In this document: positions 10,670 through 20,605 of the stretch, in pieces
Numbering within the stretch: position 1 is the first letter of the stretch
Layout of the letters: every line of letters begins with the position of its first letter
Source: Adiantum capillus-veneris
Lineage: Eukaryota > Streptophyta > Polypodiopsida > Polypodiales > Pteridaceae
Direction: 5' to 3'
NCBI GenBank assembly: GCA_014529385.2
Contig: CM043942.1
Location: 27,769,469 to 27,833,468 of the forward strand
DNA: 64,000 nt
Position numbers and translations under genes: made by a program
Notes under the pieces: generated by a model
Told to the model about the DNA's origin: nothing
What the model saw: the letters and a program-made list of their open reading frames with translations, nothing else
Databases searched by the model: none

Positions 10670-11064
10670 TGTTAGGCACACATTGCCATAACAAATAACC
10701 AATGCAGTAAACATACAATTCATATCAAACAGGAAGCAAGAAACTGCATACTTCAAACACCATACTGCAAAGGAAACAGGTACATAACATCATAGATAGA
10801 GGGAAAATAGTGTGCCATTCATCATCATTATTCAATAATACAACAGAAAACACAGAACTAATGCAGGAGAGAGCCAACTGCATCAACAGGCATAGACATA
10901 ACTGCTTCGCGTCCTGAGAATTCATGAGACACACAACTAACTTTCCCAAAATATAAAATACCCATGTTCACTTATCCCTAAGGTTCAAAGATAAAGGTTT
11001 TAGTTACAGTTCAAAAAGTAATAGCTTGACTGCCCTGAAAGCCCTGATAAATCAGGCACTAACA
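10670..11064 (-). mobile_element. Element E right (5') LTR
   Basis: This 395-bp LTR is followed by the TSD CAAAT at 11065-11069. Immediately beyond, element A's coding sequence resumes in register with B (EPIIEDPPEI block). Confidence 0.9.
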
Positions 11065-11069
11065 CAAAT

Positions 11070-11413
11070 GAACCAATTATTGAAGACCCTCCCGAAATCA
11101 AAGACCAAGAAGAGGTGCTACAACCCGAAGCTATCCTTTGGCATGAAGACAAGGTACTACGACATGGTAAGATTATCGACGGTATCTTATTAAGTTCAAA
11201 AATTATCCTTTTGAAGATGCTAGATGGATGCAAGGAATCCAACTTAAGGATAGTATGAACCTTGTCAACGCTTGCAATGCTACATTAGAGTAAGAAAATG
11301 TACATGTTTCTTTTAAATGATTAATGTTTTTGTCTTATAAGACTAATTATCTCTTTATTGTGCACAAATTTAAGTAGTATGCATACTAAGAATCATGTTA
11401 GGGATGACGACGT
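11070..11413 (+). pseudogene. Element A chromodomain-like tail and 3' UTR, first part
   Basis: The text continues the GPY/F module after E: a linker matching B's EPIIEDPPEIEDQEEVLQPE, then a broken chromodomain-like segment whose intact version in B reads RRYLIKFKNYPFEDARWMQG. A has a stop or frame change after the KI/V-LR block. A TAG at 11289-11291 (near the B stop) is followed by a 3' UTR (GTCTTATAAGACTAATTATC) that runs to 11413, where D interrupts it; it resumes at 26403. Chromodomains in chromovirus integrases are thought to steer insertion to heterochromatin. Confidence 0.75.
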
Positions 11414-11886
11414 TGGAGAGGGGAAATGGGGGAACACGCCTGGCACAAACACAAGGGCCTCTCTATAGCTCAGGGTATCCACAACACCCCTATCCTCTCA
11501 GAAAACACCTTCAAAGAAACACTTTACACTAAGAGACCACCGCCTTCTCAATTTTCATTGCTCACACACTCTACAAATCCACCACACAACGCACACCTGC
11601 TACCACGGCCTGCCTCCACCCTTACACACACTCACAACCACTCAATCTCACTCTCTCACACAAATCATCGTCGGTCTGGGGGGGCACACACTTCCACACA
11701 GCCGGCACCGAGGAGAAACATGAAAACAGGAGAAAGAGAAGGGGGGAAGGGGAAACGACAGGAAGAGGAGGCAACGATGGCTTGATTGCACTTCAAAAAG
11801 CATGTACAATCGCTTGCACTACCATCACCATGACCATCTTTCACGAAAAAGTTACAAAGGGGCTAGCTTGCTAAAAGACTCCACTT
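11414..11886 (-). mobile_element. Element D left (3') LTR, first part
   Basis: It matches 24373-24850 closely (GGGGGAACACGCC, CTCTCTATAGCTCAGGGTAT). It stops at the ACTT duplicated by B and continues at 20606. The open frame at 11426-11785 is an LTR shadow with a counterpart at 24277-24744; it is not a supported gene. Confidence 0.9.
11883..11886. repeat. Target-site duplication ACTT of element B, left copy
   Basis: ACTT at 11883-11886 and 20602-20605 flank B. Joining the flanks gives the uninterrupted D-LTR text seen at 24838-24850 (TTCACTTTGCAGGCTTC). A fifth base does not match. Confidence 0.8.
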
Positions 11887-13447
11887 TGTAACATTTAATG
11901 GCCTACTAACTTATGTGTAGCGGAAAATTAGCATGAACAAAGTGGGCATTTCATTAGAATAGATTCCTAATGAGAATTGCAAGAGTGCTTGGGTGGAGAG
12001 AGCAGCAAAAAGCATAACACCTAGTTAGATAGCATCGACAATACTTTCAAAAGAGAGAGAAATTAAGCTATTGACAACAGTTGAGGACCGGATTTGCATG
12101 GAGCCGGCCCCCCCTCCAAAAGGCTTTGTATTATGGTTTATCCCATCAAGAGAGACATTGTACAATACAATTCTTTGTGTTCCTTCAAGACTAGCTAGTG
12201 CAATGAAGATGGAAACTTCATGCACTAAGCAAAACACTAAACAAACACAACTTGAATTATCCCCGTTCTCAGACCCAAGACCTCACACACCTTCGAAGAT
12301 GGTGAGAGCTAGCAGGGTATGAGAGTAGATTGAGAGGAAGAAGGAGTATCTTACGAGAAAGATGTACATCTCCTCACATAATCACTCATATGTAGCATAG
12401 CTTAGCTTAGTAATTAGCTTGGTAGAGGAGATGAGCATGCATTGAAGCTTGGCTCTTGGTTGGATTTGCATCCACATGCCAAGAGAGTGTTGATGTAGGC
12501 TTCTATCTCACAAGCTTGGAGTAGGTGATGAGTTCTCCATTAAAGCTTGGGAAGAGATAGTCTTCTCTTTCTTCACACATGAGCTTGTGTGTGATAATGC
12601 CTTCCAAAAATCAGCCCCCTCTCTCTCTTGGGCGAGCCCTCTTGCTAATTGCTCTTGCTGAAGCCTCATTGGCCCTCCAAAAGTCAAGCCAATTACAATT
12701 AAGCAGCATAAGTGATAGCCTTCTGACATGTGTCCCCCTTTCCCCTTTTGTGAGAGCTTTAGGTAATTAAATAATTAAACTAAACTCTCATTGGACCCCT
12801 TTGCCTCCTGGCCAATAGGAATCAGGCAAGCCATGGGGCTCCTGAATGCTCATTGGTCCCCTTGGGAGACTGCCCAATAGTCTTCTAGGAGACTTAATTC
12901 TCATTGGTTTCTTTTATTAAATGTTTTTAAATTAATTAAACTAGATTTACTCTAGCTTAATTCTCATTGGTCCACTTCAAGGGTCATCCAATAGAAATTG
13001 GGCACACCTTGTGGGCATGTGGCCTAGGGAGCTGACATGTGTCCCTCATTCCCTTTGTGTAAAGGGAGCCTGTGTGTGTGTGTGTGGCTTTCTCTCTCAT
13101 CCTCTACCTTTAGGGATTGCCCCCTCCCATGTAGGGATGTGCAAAGACTTTTAGGGCACACACAAAGCATCCAATTTTCCCTAGGGTTGACCTTTGGACA
13201 CAACCTTTGAATTTTCGAACCTTAGCATTTTGGAAGTCTTAATGGGCTGAACCTTAGGGTCTTTTTAGCCCATTGTTGCACATGGCTCTTTTGCAGATGG
13301 CCTCCCCTTTGGATCCCTATTTTCCCTCCTTTGGATCCCTACTGTGGCCGGTCTGCTAGTTTAGTCAATATTCTAGCTTTTTCTCCCCTGGCACTTCCCC
13401 ACATTAAATGATCAGTTTAATATGAGAAAATCATTTAGGAGAATTAG
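11887..13447 (-). mobile_element. Element B left (3') LTR, truncated at its inner end
   Basis: It is 1561 bp against 1579 bp for the right LTR. The missing 18 bases (ATATTGATTTTTATGACA in plus orientation) are exactly the LTR start. U3 has a CCAAT/ATTGG cluster (12666-13002) and a short (TG)n tract near 13073. Confidence 0.92.
12666..13002 (-). promoter_or_regulatory. CCAAT-box cluster in element B U3
   Basis: Ten CCAAT or ATTGG pentamers occur in about 340 bp, mostly as degenerate units built on TCTCATTGGTCC and often paired with a following CCAATAG. The same cluster is in the right LTR (about 19800-20140). CCAAT boxes are bound by NF-Y factors in plants, so an enhancer role is possible; the function is inferred. 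Confidence 0.5.
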
Positions 13448-13655
13448 GAGAGCCTGAGGCTGCCGCAAGCATGTCTACACATTAGTCCTATCAGTCTTCC
13501 ATAGTAGAGTGACAAGCTCTACTTGGTGTTTGGGAGACGTCGTCTCCGCAAACTTGATCTAAGCATGCATACTACTTCATTTTTGTGCACAAATAAAGAA
13601 AAAAGAGTCTTATAAGACAAAAACTTTGTTCATTTTTAACATTTTGTACATTTGC
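13448..13655 (-). other. Element B 3' UTR with deletion of the polypurine tract
   Basis: It corresponds to A's 3' UTR (11292-11413 plus 26407-26642), sharing TTGTCTTATAAGACT, GTAGTATGCAT and GACATGCTTGCGGCAGC. In A a further 160 bp including the polypurine tract separate that last block from the LTR. In B the block joins the truncated LTR almost directly. Confidence 0.75.
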
Positions 13656-15725
13656 TTACTCTTGGGAAGCATTGTAAGCATTGACAAGGTTTAGGTTATC
13701 CTTTAATTGTATGCCTTGCATCCATCTAGCATCTTCAAAAGGATAATTCTTAAACTTAATAAGATATCGTCGGATAGTCTTACCGCCTCTTAGTACCTTG
13801 TCTTCATGTCGGAGACTGGACTCGGGCTGCAACACCTCCTCTTGGTCCTCGATCTCCGGTGGGTCTTCAATAATTGGTTCTTGAGGTGGCTCTCCTTTGT
13901 AAGGCTTTAATAGGCTCACATGGAAAGTATTGTGTATGAGCCAATGATTGGGCAACTTGAGTTGATAGGCCATCTCATTGATTGGCCTAAGAATATGAAA
14001 GGGACCATAGTACCTTTTTGCTAGTTTAGCATAGTACTTTTGGTGGCCCGTAGGATTCTTGCCCGTCGTGTGCCTCAATCGAGCCTTGGGAAACTTTAAC
14101 AAGACCCAATCGTTTTCTTTAAAGGCTTGGGCTCTTCTGTGCTTGTCAGCAGTAGCCTTTTGCCTTTGCTGTGAGATAGATATAGCATCCTTAATCTTTT
14201 GAAAAGATTCTTGTAGGTCTCGGCTATACTCATCTGCAGCGAAGATCTTCCCATGTACCTTAAGTAGCAAGGGACTTTTTGATCTTCCCTCAATTACCTC
14301 GAAAGGTGCTTTTCCCGTGGAAGTATGTACAGTGTTATTGTAAGCATACTCCACTAAGGGTAAGTACTTCTCCCATTGGGATCTTTGATCTACTTCCGTT
14401 ACATAGGCTTTTAGTAGATCGAGAATGGTTAGGTTAGCTATTTCACTTTGGCCATCATTTTGTGGATGATAGGCCGAAGAGAAGTTTAGCCTTGTTTCTA
14501 AATTCTCAAAGAGACCCTTCCAGAAATTACTGGTCATTCTAGGATCTCTATCCGACACTATGGACATGGGCAAGCTATGGTACTTGAAAATTTGTGAAAT
14601 AAAGAGGGTTGCCATTTGATGGGCTTTGATAGTCTTTTTGACAGGTATAAAATGAGCTTGTTTACTAAACCTGTCTACTATCGTCCATATTCCCGTATTC
14701 CCATGGATAGACTTAGGCAATCCAAAGATAAAATCCATGGATATGCTCTCCCATGGTGAATTAGGGATTGGCAAGGGTTGAAGCAATCCAAGTTGCTTCC
14801 CTCTATCAAATTTTGTCTTTTGGCATACCACACATTTGGAAAGATACTCTTGTATGTTCACTTTCATGGTAGGCCAATAGAAATATGTTTCAATTCCCTT
14901 TAAGGTAGACTGAATCCCTCTATGCCCCGCATAAGGTGGAGCATGAGATTCATACATTACTTTCTCACGTAGTGAGTTAGTAACGCATAGTCTATTGCCA
15001 TAGAGAAGATAACCATCTTGTAAAGTAAATGGTTCTTCTTTCTTCCCTAATGCAAGGGCTGAAATCACATCTCTAAAATCGGGATCAATAGCATACTCAT
15101 CTATCATTGAAGATAGATCATTGTGAGTTGCTATGGAAACCGCATTCACTCTCAGCCGTCTTGAGAGTGCATCAGCTACTTGATTATGCTTGCCAGCAAT
15201 GTGAGCAATATGAAAATGAAATTGCGAAAGGAAATTTGCCCACCTCATTTGTTTGTCGGAGAGCTTGGTCTGCGTCATGAAGTACTTAAGACTTTGGTGA
15301 TCCGTTCGCAGAATGAAAGGAGTCCCCAATAAATAGTGCTTCCATGAGTCTAAGGCATGTAGAACTGCAAGGAGTTCCTTTTCGTATATGCCTAGAGCTT
15401 GATCAATAGGGTCGAGCCTTTGACTCTCATAGCCTATGGCGTGCCCTTCTTGGAGCAAAACAACTCCAAGGCAATCACCACAAGCATCACATTGGACATC
15501 AAATGGTTTTGAGAGATCCGGTAGTGTAAGCACATGTTGAGAGATAAGCTTTTCTTTAAGCTTTTCGAAAGCATTGTTCTCCTTAGCAGACCATGTATAC
15601 CTAACGCTTTTCTTTGTTAGGTCATGTAATGGTCCCGTAATTTGTGAGAACTTTTCTATGAAGCGTCTATAGTATGCACACATACCTATGAAGCTTCTTA
15701 GTTCATGAAGATTCCTAGGTTTAGG
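13656..15725 (-). pseudogene. Element B RNase H, integrase and chromodomain-like tail
   Basis: This is uninterrupted. RNase H shows CDACGDCLGVVLLQ, YEKELLAVLHALDSW and RTDHQSLKYF. Integrase has the HHCC end (YAGHRGIQS; CVVCQKTK at about 14820-14840), catalytic residues in SMDFIFGLPKS (14727-14746), VSDRDPRM (14540-14562) and GQSEIAN (14435-14456). These are followed by [19 protein letters not shown] (GPY/F) and a chromodomain-like end RRYLIKFKNYPFEDARWMQG. All catalytic residues expected for the D-D-E core are present. The product would cut and join cDNA ends to chromatin DNA, but no upstream start produces it without stop read-through. Confidence 0.9.
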
Positions 15726-15728
15726 CTA

Positions 15729-16343
15729 TCCTTTTATTACCTCTAACTTGGATGGATCCATTTGGATGCCATCTTGAGAGATAATGTGACCTAAATACTG
15801 AATCTCTTGCAAGAAAAATTCACTTTTCTTTCGATTAATATAAAGTTTATTCTCTCTTAAAACTTGAAATATTACCTGGAGGTGTTGCTTGTGTTCCTCC
15901 AATGAATTAGAGTAGATGATAATATCATCAAAGAACACTCCAGTGAAGGTTCGATGAGGCCTGAACAGCTTCTCCATCAAGCGGTTGAATTTGGCTGGTG
16001 CATTGGTCAAGCCAAAAGGCATGACAATGTATTCGTAAAGACCAAATGTAGTACGAAATGCGGTCTTTACAATGTCTTGATCAACTATCCTTATTTGATG
16101 ATAGACACTTTTTAGGTCAATCCTATTGAAGTAGGTCGATCCTTGTAGCTTATCAAATAGGTCTTCTACCCGTGGAACGGGAAACCTATTGTTGATAGTG
16201 ATCCTATTTAGTGCTCTATAGTCGACACACATACGATATGTGCCGTCTTTCTTTTGCACTAATAGCACCGGTGAGCAAAATGGAGATGAGCTTGGCCTAA
16301 CCATACCCTTCTCAACTAACTCATGCACTTGCCGCATAATCTC
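15729..16343 (-). pseudogene. Element B reverse transcriptase domain
   Basis: It lies between two TAG stops. Motifs are KGMVRPSSSPFCSPVLLVQKKD, YRMCVDYRALN, RIDLKSVYHQIRI (Val where Gly is usual), MPFGLTNAPAKFNRLM and VFFDDIIIYSNS. The catalytic Asp pair is intact. The Lys in NAPAKF replaces the near-universal Thr, and the Val in DLKSVYHQ is also atypical, suggesting decay after insertion. Confidence 0.9.
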
Positions 16344-16346
16344 CTA

Positions 16347-18605
16347 TTGTTGAGCTTGAGAAACTCTATAAGGAGGTTTATTAGGCGGTGAAATGCCTGG
16401 AAGAAGTTCAATTGCATGGTCATCATTACCTCGTTTAGGAGGTATCTCACAAGGGATGTCGTCAATAAAAACATCTTGAAACCCCTTGAGAAAATTGGAT
16501 AACTCTATTTCCTTTTGGTTGCTTTTATTTTCTTTTGTTAAAGCATTAGGTTCATTTTGAGAATCTTTAACAAAAATCATGTACACGGAAATAGAGCTCT
16601 TTATTGACTTGTTGAAAGATGGTGTATGTACAATGGGGATGGTGCTACCCATTTCCTTAGCATTTATATACATGTCTTTTTCCCTGAACTTAAAGGAGAT
16701 TCTCCTTTCAGGAAATTTAACATCGGCAGCCAGGCGGTCAAACCATGGTGCCCCTAGGATTACATCCTCATGCTTGAGAGGAGAGATAAAGAAGTCCTCT
16801 TTGTCCACATAGCCTTGGACATGAAGCCTCAATTTCCCGATTAAGGGAGTGACTGAAGCTTCTTGCCCCTTGAAGGCACTGTCTGCGGGTAGGACATCTC
16901 CCATCTGGTAGGATTGTATACCTAGCTTGGTGGCTAACTCCATAGATATAAAATTGTGAGTAGAACCAGGGTCAAAGAGAATAAAAGCATCATGTTCTCT
17001 TACCTTTCCCCAAGCATGGCATAGAGGAGATCCTTTGTGATGAGTTTGGTGAATTTCCTCCTCTTGGATTTCAACCAAGGAAGCTCTAGGAGGATCTTGG
17101 CGGTTGTTCTTTTGGGGACAAGCGCGGTACGCATGCCCTTGTTCGCCGCACTTGAAACATCGGTTATCCTTACGATAACGCTCAAGCTCTTCAGGAGAGA
17201 GTTTATTCTTACCTTTGTAAACTCCCTTCTCTTTAGCTTTGTTGGAGTTGCCCTTAGGAGACTTTTGGACATTCTCCTTCCCCTTAGGCTCATTGGAACC
17301 CTTGTTTTCCGGGGGCTTATTATTTCTTTTTGCCCCCGTTTGGAAATTGATTCGAGAGGCCACCATAGTGTGGTGTATTACCGCCGATATGGTACGTGGT
17401 CTTTGGGAGTTGACATACTCCGCCATTTCTTCGGTTAAGCCCGCACAAAATTGTTGCTTTTGCTCTCCAAAATCCAACTTTTTGAAGACAGTGGCTTTGA
17501 GTTGTAGGTCCCAAAACTTGTCTACATATTTGTGGATGGATTCATTGGGAGAGAGCTTTAAGCTTCGCCATTCGGTGAGTACTTTGTCTTTGGCATCGGT
17601 GGCCAAAAAATGCTTCATCATGGAAGCTCTTAAAGCTTTCCATGTTCGTGGAGCTTCACCATTGGCTCGTAGGCTAGACCACCATTGTCTGGCGGACTTT
17701 TGAAAATGCATAGCTACATGGCGTAGCTTAGAGGATTCCGTGAAGCCCTCATCTCCAAACGCCGCATCGAATTGCTGGATAAAGGCCAAGACTTTGTGCG
17801 TGGCACCAAAGGTACCATCATAGGTAAGGAAAGAGATGCTCTTCCCTCCCTCTTTGAATTTCTTCAGCTTGGACGACCTCTTCCATGCGGCATAGGATTT
17901 CCTATGGCCTCTTCTTTTTGATGGTTCAAAAGTTGCACCATCACTTTCTTCAGAAGATGAAGAATTTGAAGAAGGTGGAGAAGAGGGTGACCTCTTTCTC
18001 GCCTTTTTCTTGTCCTGATCTTCGTCGTCTTCACCATAGCTTTCATAAGAGGAAGAGGATGAAGAAGATGGAGAAGAGGGTGTCCTCTTTCTCGCCTTTT
18101 TCTTCTCTTGCTTTTTATCATCCCTCTTCGAATTGTGGTGAGGAGAAGAATACGATGGTCTTCTCCGCTTTGGTGGTGATGGAGAGCGTTTAGCTCGCCA
18201 TCTTTGTGGAGCCATCTCCGCCGAGGTGGCGGGAGACTCGCTTCTTTCTCATTCCTTCGGTGGAGGCTCTTGAGTTCTCCTTTGGGAAGGAGATGCATCG
18301 TCAATAAGTAAATTCTTGAGCCCTTCATATGGATTCTCTTCTTCTTCCCGAATCGGAGAGAGACCTCTTTTGGTAGTCTCACAAGGAGGCTTCCTAGGTG
18401 TTCTCTCGTCATGGTGATGAGCTTGGAGAATCCCGTGAGCACGAAGCTACCGTTGCACTTCACTTTGGAGAGATGGATTGCCCATGGCTTGTTGAAGCCT
18501 AGTAACAAGATAGTTAACAAGCATTGAAGCATCATTAGTAGCTTGCTCATGAGCAAAATCAAAGTTATCAACATTAATTTCACTCTCTTTACTATTGTCA
18601 GCCAT
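16347..18605 (-). pseudogene. Element B gag and protease
   Basis: The N-terminal 53 residues end in a TAG. The middle is Ser/Arg/Lys rich and contains two near-copies of a KKKARKR(T/S)PSSP...SSSS block (around 17960-18110). The gag core has RQWWSSLRANGEAPRTWKAL and YVDKFWDLQLKATVF. The zinc knuckle CFKCGEQGHAYRACP is intact. The protease active site reads FDPGSTHNFIS. The frame at 17864-18613 in another phase is a shadow of the repeated Ser/Arg region. Confidence 0.9.
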
Positions 18606-19003
18606 TCTAACAACTTTTAGGTGTAAACTTTTTAGGTGTAATTTGGCACTTCAAGTTCTAGTTGCTACTCCTCTTTACCCCTTTAGAAAAAGCACTCAAG
18701 CTACTGTACCCGCGGCTCGAATACCATTAATTGCAAGGAATAGAAGAGAGGGTCTTTCGACACCAAAACAGCACCGACTCCTGTCAAGCTTCTAATAGCT
18801 CAATAGTGGTTAAGCCGTAGGCAAGCCCCATACGACTCCACTATTAAGACCATAGCTCTCGACGGTGATGCCCCGTTAACTGCACAAAGGCAGGCGCACT
18901 GCAAGGCTGAAAAATCCCTATTCTACTTACTCACAGGCAATTAATAATACCAACCATTTGTAGCTAGCTTGAGGACCTCCCTTCTTGAGCAAGAAAAGAG
19001 AAA
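18606..19003 (-). other. Element B leader
   Basis: This is non-coding sequence between PBS and gag start, corresponding to 3536-3930 in A. Nothing else is visible. Confidence 0.7.
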
Positions 19004-19021
19004 CCTTGAGCTCTGATACCA
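19004..19021 (-). other. Element B primer-binding site (tRNA-iMet type)
   Basis: TGGTATCAGAGCTCAAGG reads on the minus strand, one base from the LTR end ACA. It shows that 19023-20601 is the 5' LTR. Confidence 0.93.
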
Positions 19022-19022
19022 A

Positions 19023-20601
19023 TGTAACATTTAATGGCCTACTAACTTATGTGTAGCGGAAAATTAGCATGAACAAAGTGGGCATTTCATTAGAATAGAT
19101 TCCTAATGAGAATTGCAAGAGTGCTTGGGTGGAGAGAGCAACAAAAAGCATAACACCTAGTTAGATAGCATCGACAATACTTTCAAAAGAGAGAGAAATT
19201 AAGCTATTGACAACAGTTGAGGACCGGATTTGCATGGAGCCGGTCCCCCCTCCAAAAGGCTTTGTATTATGGTTTATCCCATCAAGAGAGACATTGTACA
19301 ATACAATTCTTTGTGTTCCTTCAAGACTAGCTAGTGCAATGAAGATGGAAACTTCATGCACTAAGCAAAACACTAAACAAACACAACTTGAATTATCCCC
19401 GTTCTCAGACCCAAGACCTCACACACCTTCGAAGATGGTGAGAGCTAGCAGGGTATGAGAGTAGATTGAGAGGAAGAAGGAGTATCTTACGAGAAAGATG
19501 TACATCTCCTCACATAATCACTCATATGTAGCATAGCTTAGCTTAGTAATTAGCTTGGTAGAGGAGATGAGCATGCATTGAAGCTTGGCTCTTGGTTGGA
19601 TTTGCATCCACATGCCAAGAGAGTGTTGATGTAGGCTTCTATCTCACAAGCTTGGAGTAGGTGATGAGTTCTCCATTAAAGCTTGGGAAGAGATAGTCTT
19701 CTCTTTCTTCACACATGAGCTTGTGTGTGATAATGCCTTCCAAAAATCAGCCCCCTCTCTCTCTTGGGCGAGCCCTCTTGCTAATTGCTCTTGCTGAAGC
19801 CTCATTGGCCCTCCCCAAGTCAAGCCAATTACAATTAAGCAGCATAAGTGATAGCCTTCTGACATGTGTCCCCCTTTCCCCTTTTGTGAGAGCTTTAGGT
19901 AATTAAATAATTAAACTAAACTCTCATTGGACCCCTTTGCCTCCTGGCCAATAGGAATCAGGCAAGCCATGGGGCTCCTGAATGCTCATTGGTCCCCTTG
20001 GGAGACTGCCCAATAGTCTTCTAGGAGACTTAATTCTCATTGGTTTCTTTTATTAAATGTTTTTAAATTAATTAAACTAGATTTACTCTAGCTTAATTCT
20101 CATTGGTCCACTTCAAGGGTCATCCAATAGAAATTGGGCACACCTTGTGGGCATGTGGCCTAGGGAGCTGACATGTGTCCCTCATTCCCTTTGTGTAAAG
20201 GGAGCCTGTGTGTGTATGTGTGGCTTTCTCTCTCATCCCCTACCTTTAGGGCTTGCCCCCTCCCATGCAGGGATGTGCAAAGACTTTTAGGGCACACACA
20301 AAGCATCCAATTTTCCCTAGGGTTGACCTTTGGACACAACCTTTGAATTTTGGAACCTTAGCATTTTGGAAGTCTTAATGGGCTGAACCTTAGGGTCTTT
20401 TTAGCCCATTGTTGCACATGGCTCTTTTGCAGATGGCCTCCCCTTTGGATCCCTATTTTCCCTCCTTTGGATCCCTACTGTGGCCGGTCTGCTAGTTTAG
20501 TCAATATTCTAGCTTTTTCTCCCCTGGCACTTCCCCACATTAAATGATCAGTTTAATATGAGAAAATCATTTAGGAGAATTAGATATTGATTTTTATGAC
20601 A
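19023..20601 (-). mobile_element. Element B right (5') LTR
   Basis: A complete 1579-bp LTR; on the minus strand it starts TGTCATAAAAATCAATATC and ends AATGTTACA. TSD ACTT follows at 20602-20605. It shares its first 60 bp and its last 450 bp with element A's LTR, while the middle of U3 is different. Frames inside (for example 19207-19458) are antisense to the element. Confidence 0.95.
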
Positions 20602-20605
20602 ACTT

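Larger units (their letters stand above)
8437..11064 (-). mobile_element. Element E: non-autonomous LTR element coding a coiled-coil protein
   Basis: LTRs at 8437-8822 and 10670-11064 start TGTTAG and end CTAACA (perfect 6-bp inverted ends), and the TSD CAAAT is at 8432-8436 and 11065-11069. The interior is 1.85 kb and codes on the minus strand, so the right LTR is 5'. The LTRs differ by about seven substitutions plus a 9-bp indel (counted by eye). No protease, RT, RNase H or integrase motif is visible, so mobility would need enzymes from another element. No clear polypurine tract is seen beside the left LTR. Superfamily is unassigned. Confidence 0.88.
13656..18605 (-). pseudogene. Element B gag-pol polyprotein frame with four premature stops
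   Basis: One reading frame of 1649 codons runs from ATG at 18605 (MADNSKES) to the TAA at 13656-13658, with no frameshift. It is interrupted only by TAG 18447-18449, TGA 18249-18251, TAG 16344-16346 and TAG 15726-15728. Comparison with A shows the third replaces a Glu codon; from the family motif the fourth replaces Trp. Domain order is gag, zinc knuckle (near residue 480), protease (catalytic Asp near 545), RT (F-x-D-D Asp near 893-894), RNase H, integrase, GPY/F module and chromodomain-like tail (about 1592-1630). A single gag-pol frame is usual for chromoviruses. Confidence 0.93.
11887..20601 (-). mobile_element. Element B: young chromodomain-type Ty3/gypsy retrotransposon
   Basis: LTRs at 11887-13447 (3', lacking its first 18 nt) and 19023-20601 (5') differ at only about 8-10 positions over about 1560 bp by eye, so this is the youngest large insertion. 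It has an iMet-type PBS, one gag-pol frame from 18605 to 13656, and the TSD ACTT. It sits inside D's left LTR. It is a relative of A: same LTR ends, same R/U5 region, same protein order and similar proteins. Four in-frame stops in gag-pol and loss of the polypurine tract make it non-autonomous. Confidence 0.95.

Noticed and set aside
11426-11785. 119-residue frame with Thr/His/Ser-rich protein
   Set aside because: Lies inside D's LTR, antisense to the element; its copy at 24277-24744 has a different start and extent, as expected for unselected LTR sequence.
17864-18613. 249-residue basic protein overlapping B gag
   Set aside because: Shadow of the Ser/Arg/Lys-rich gag segment in another phase; the gag phase matches A and carries the domain motifs.
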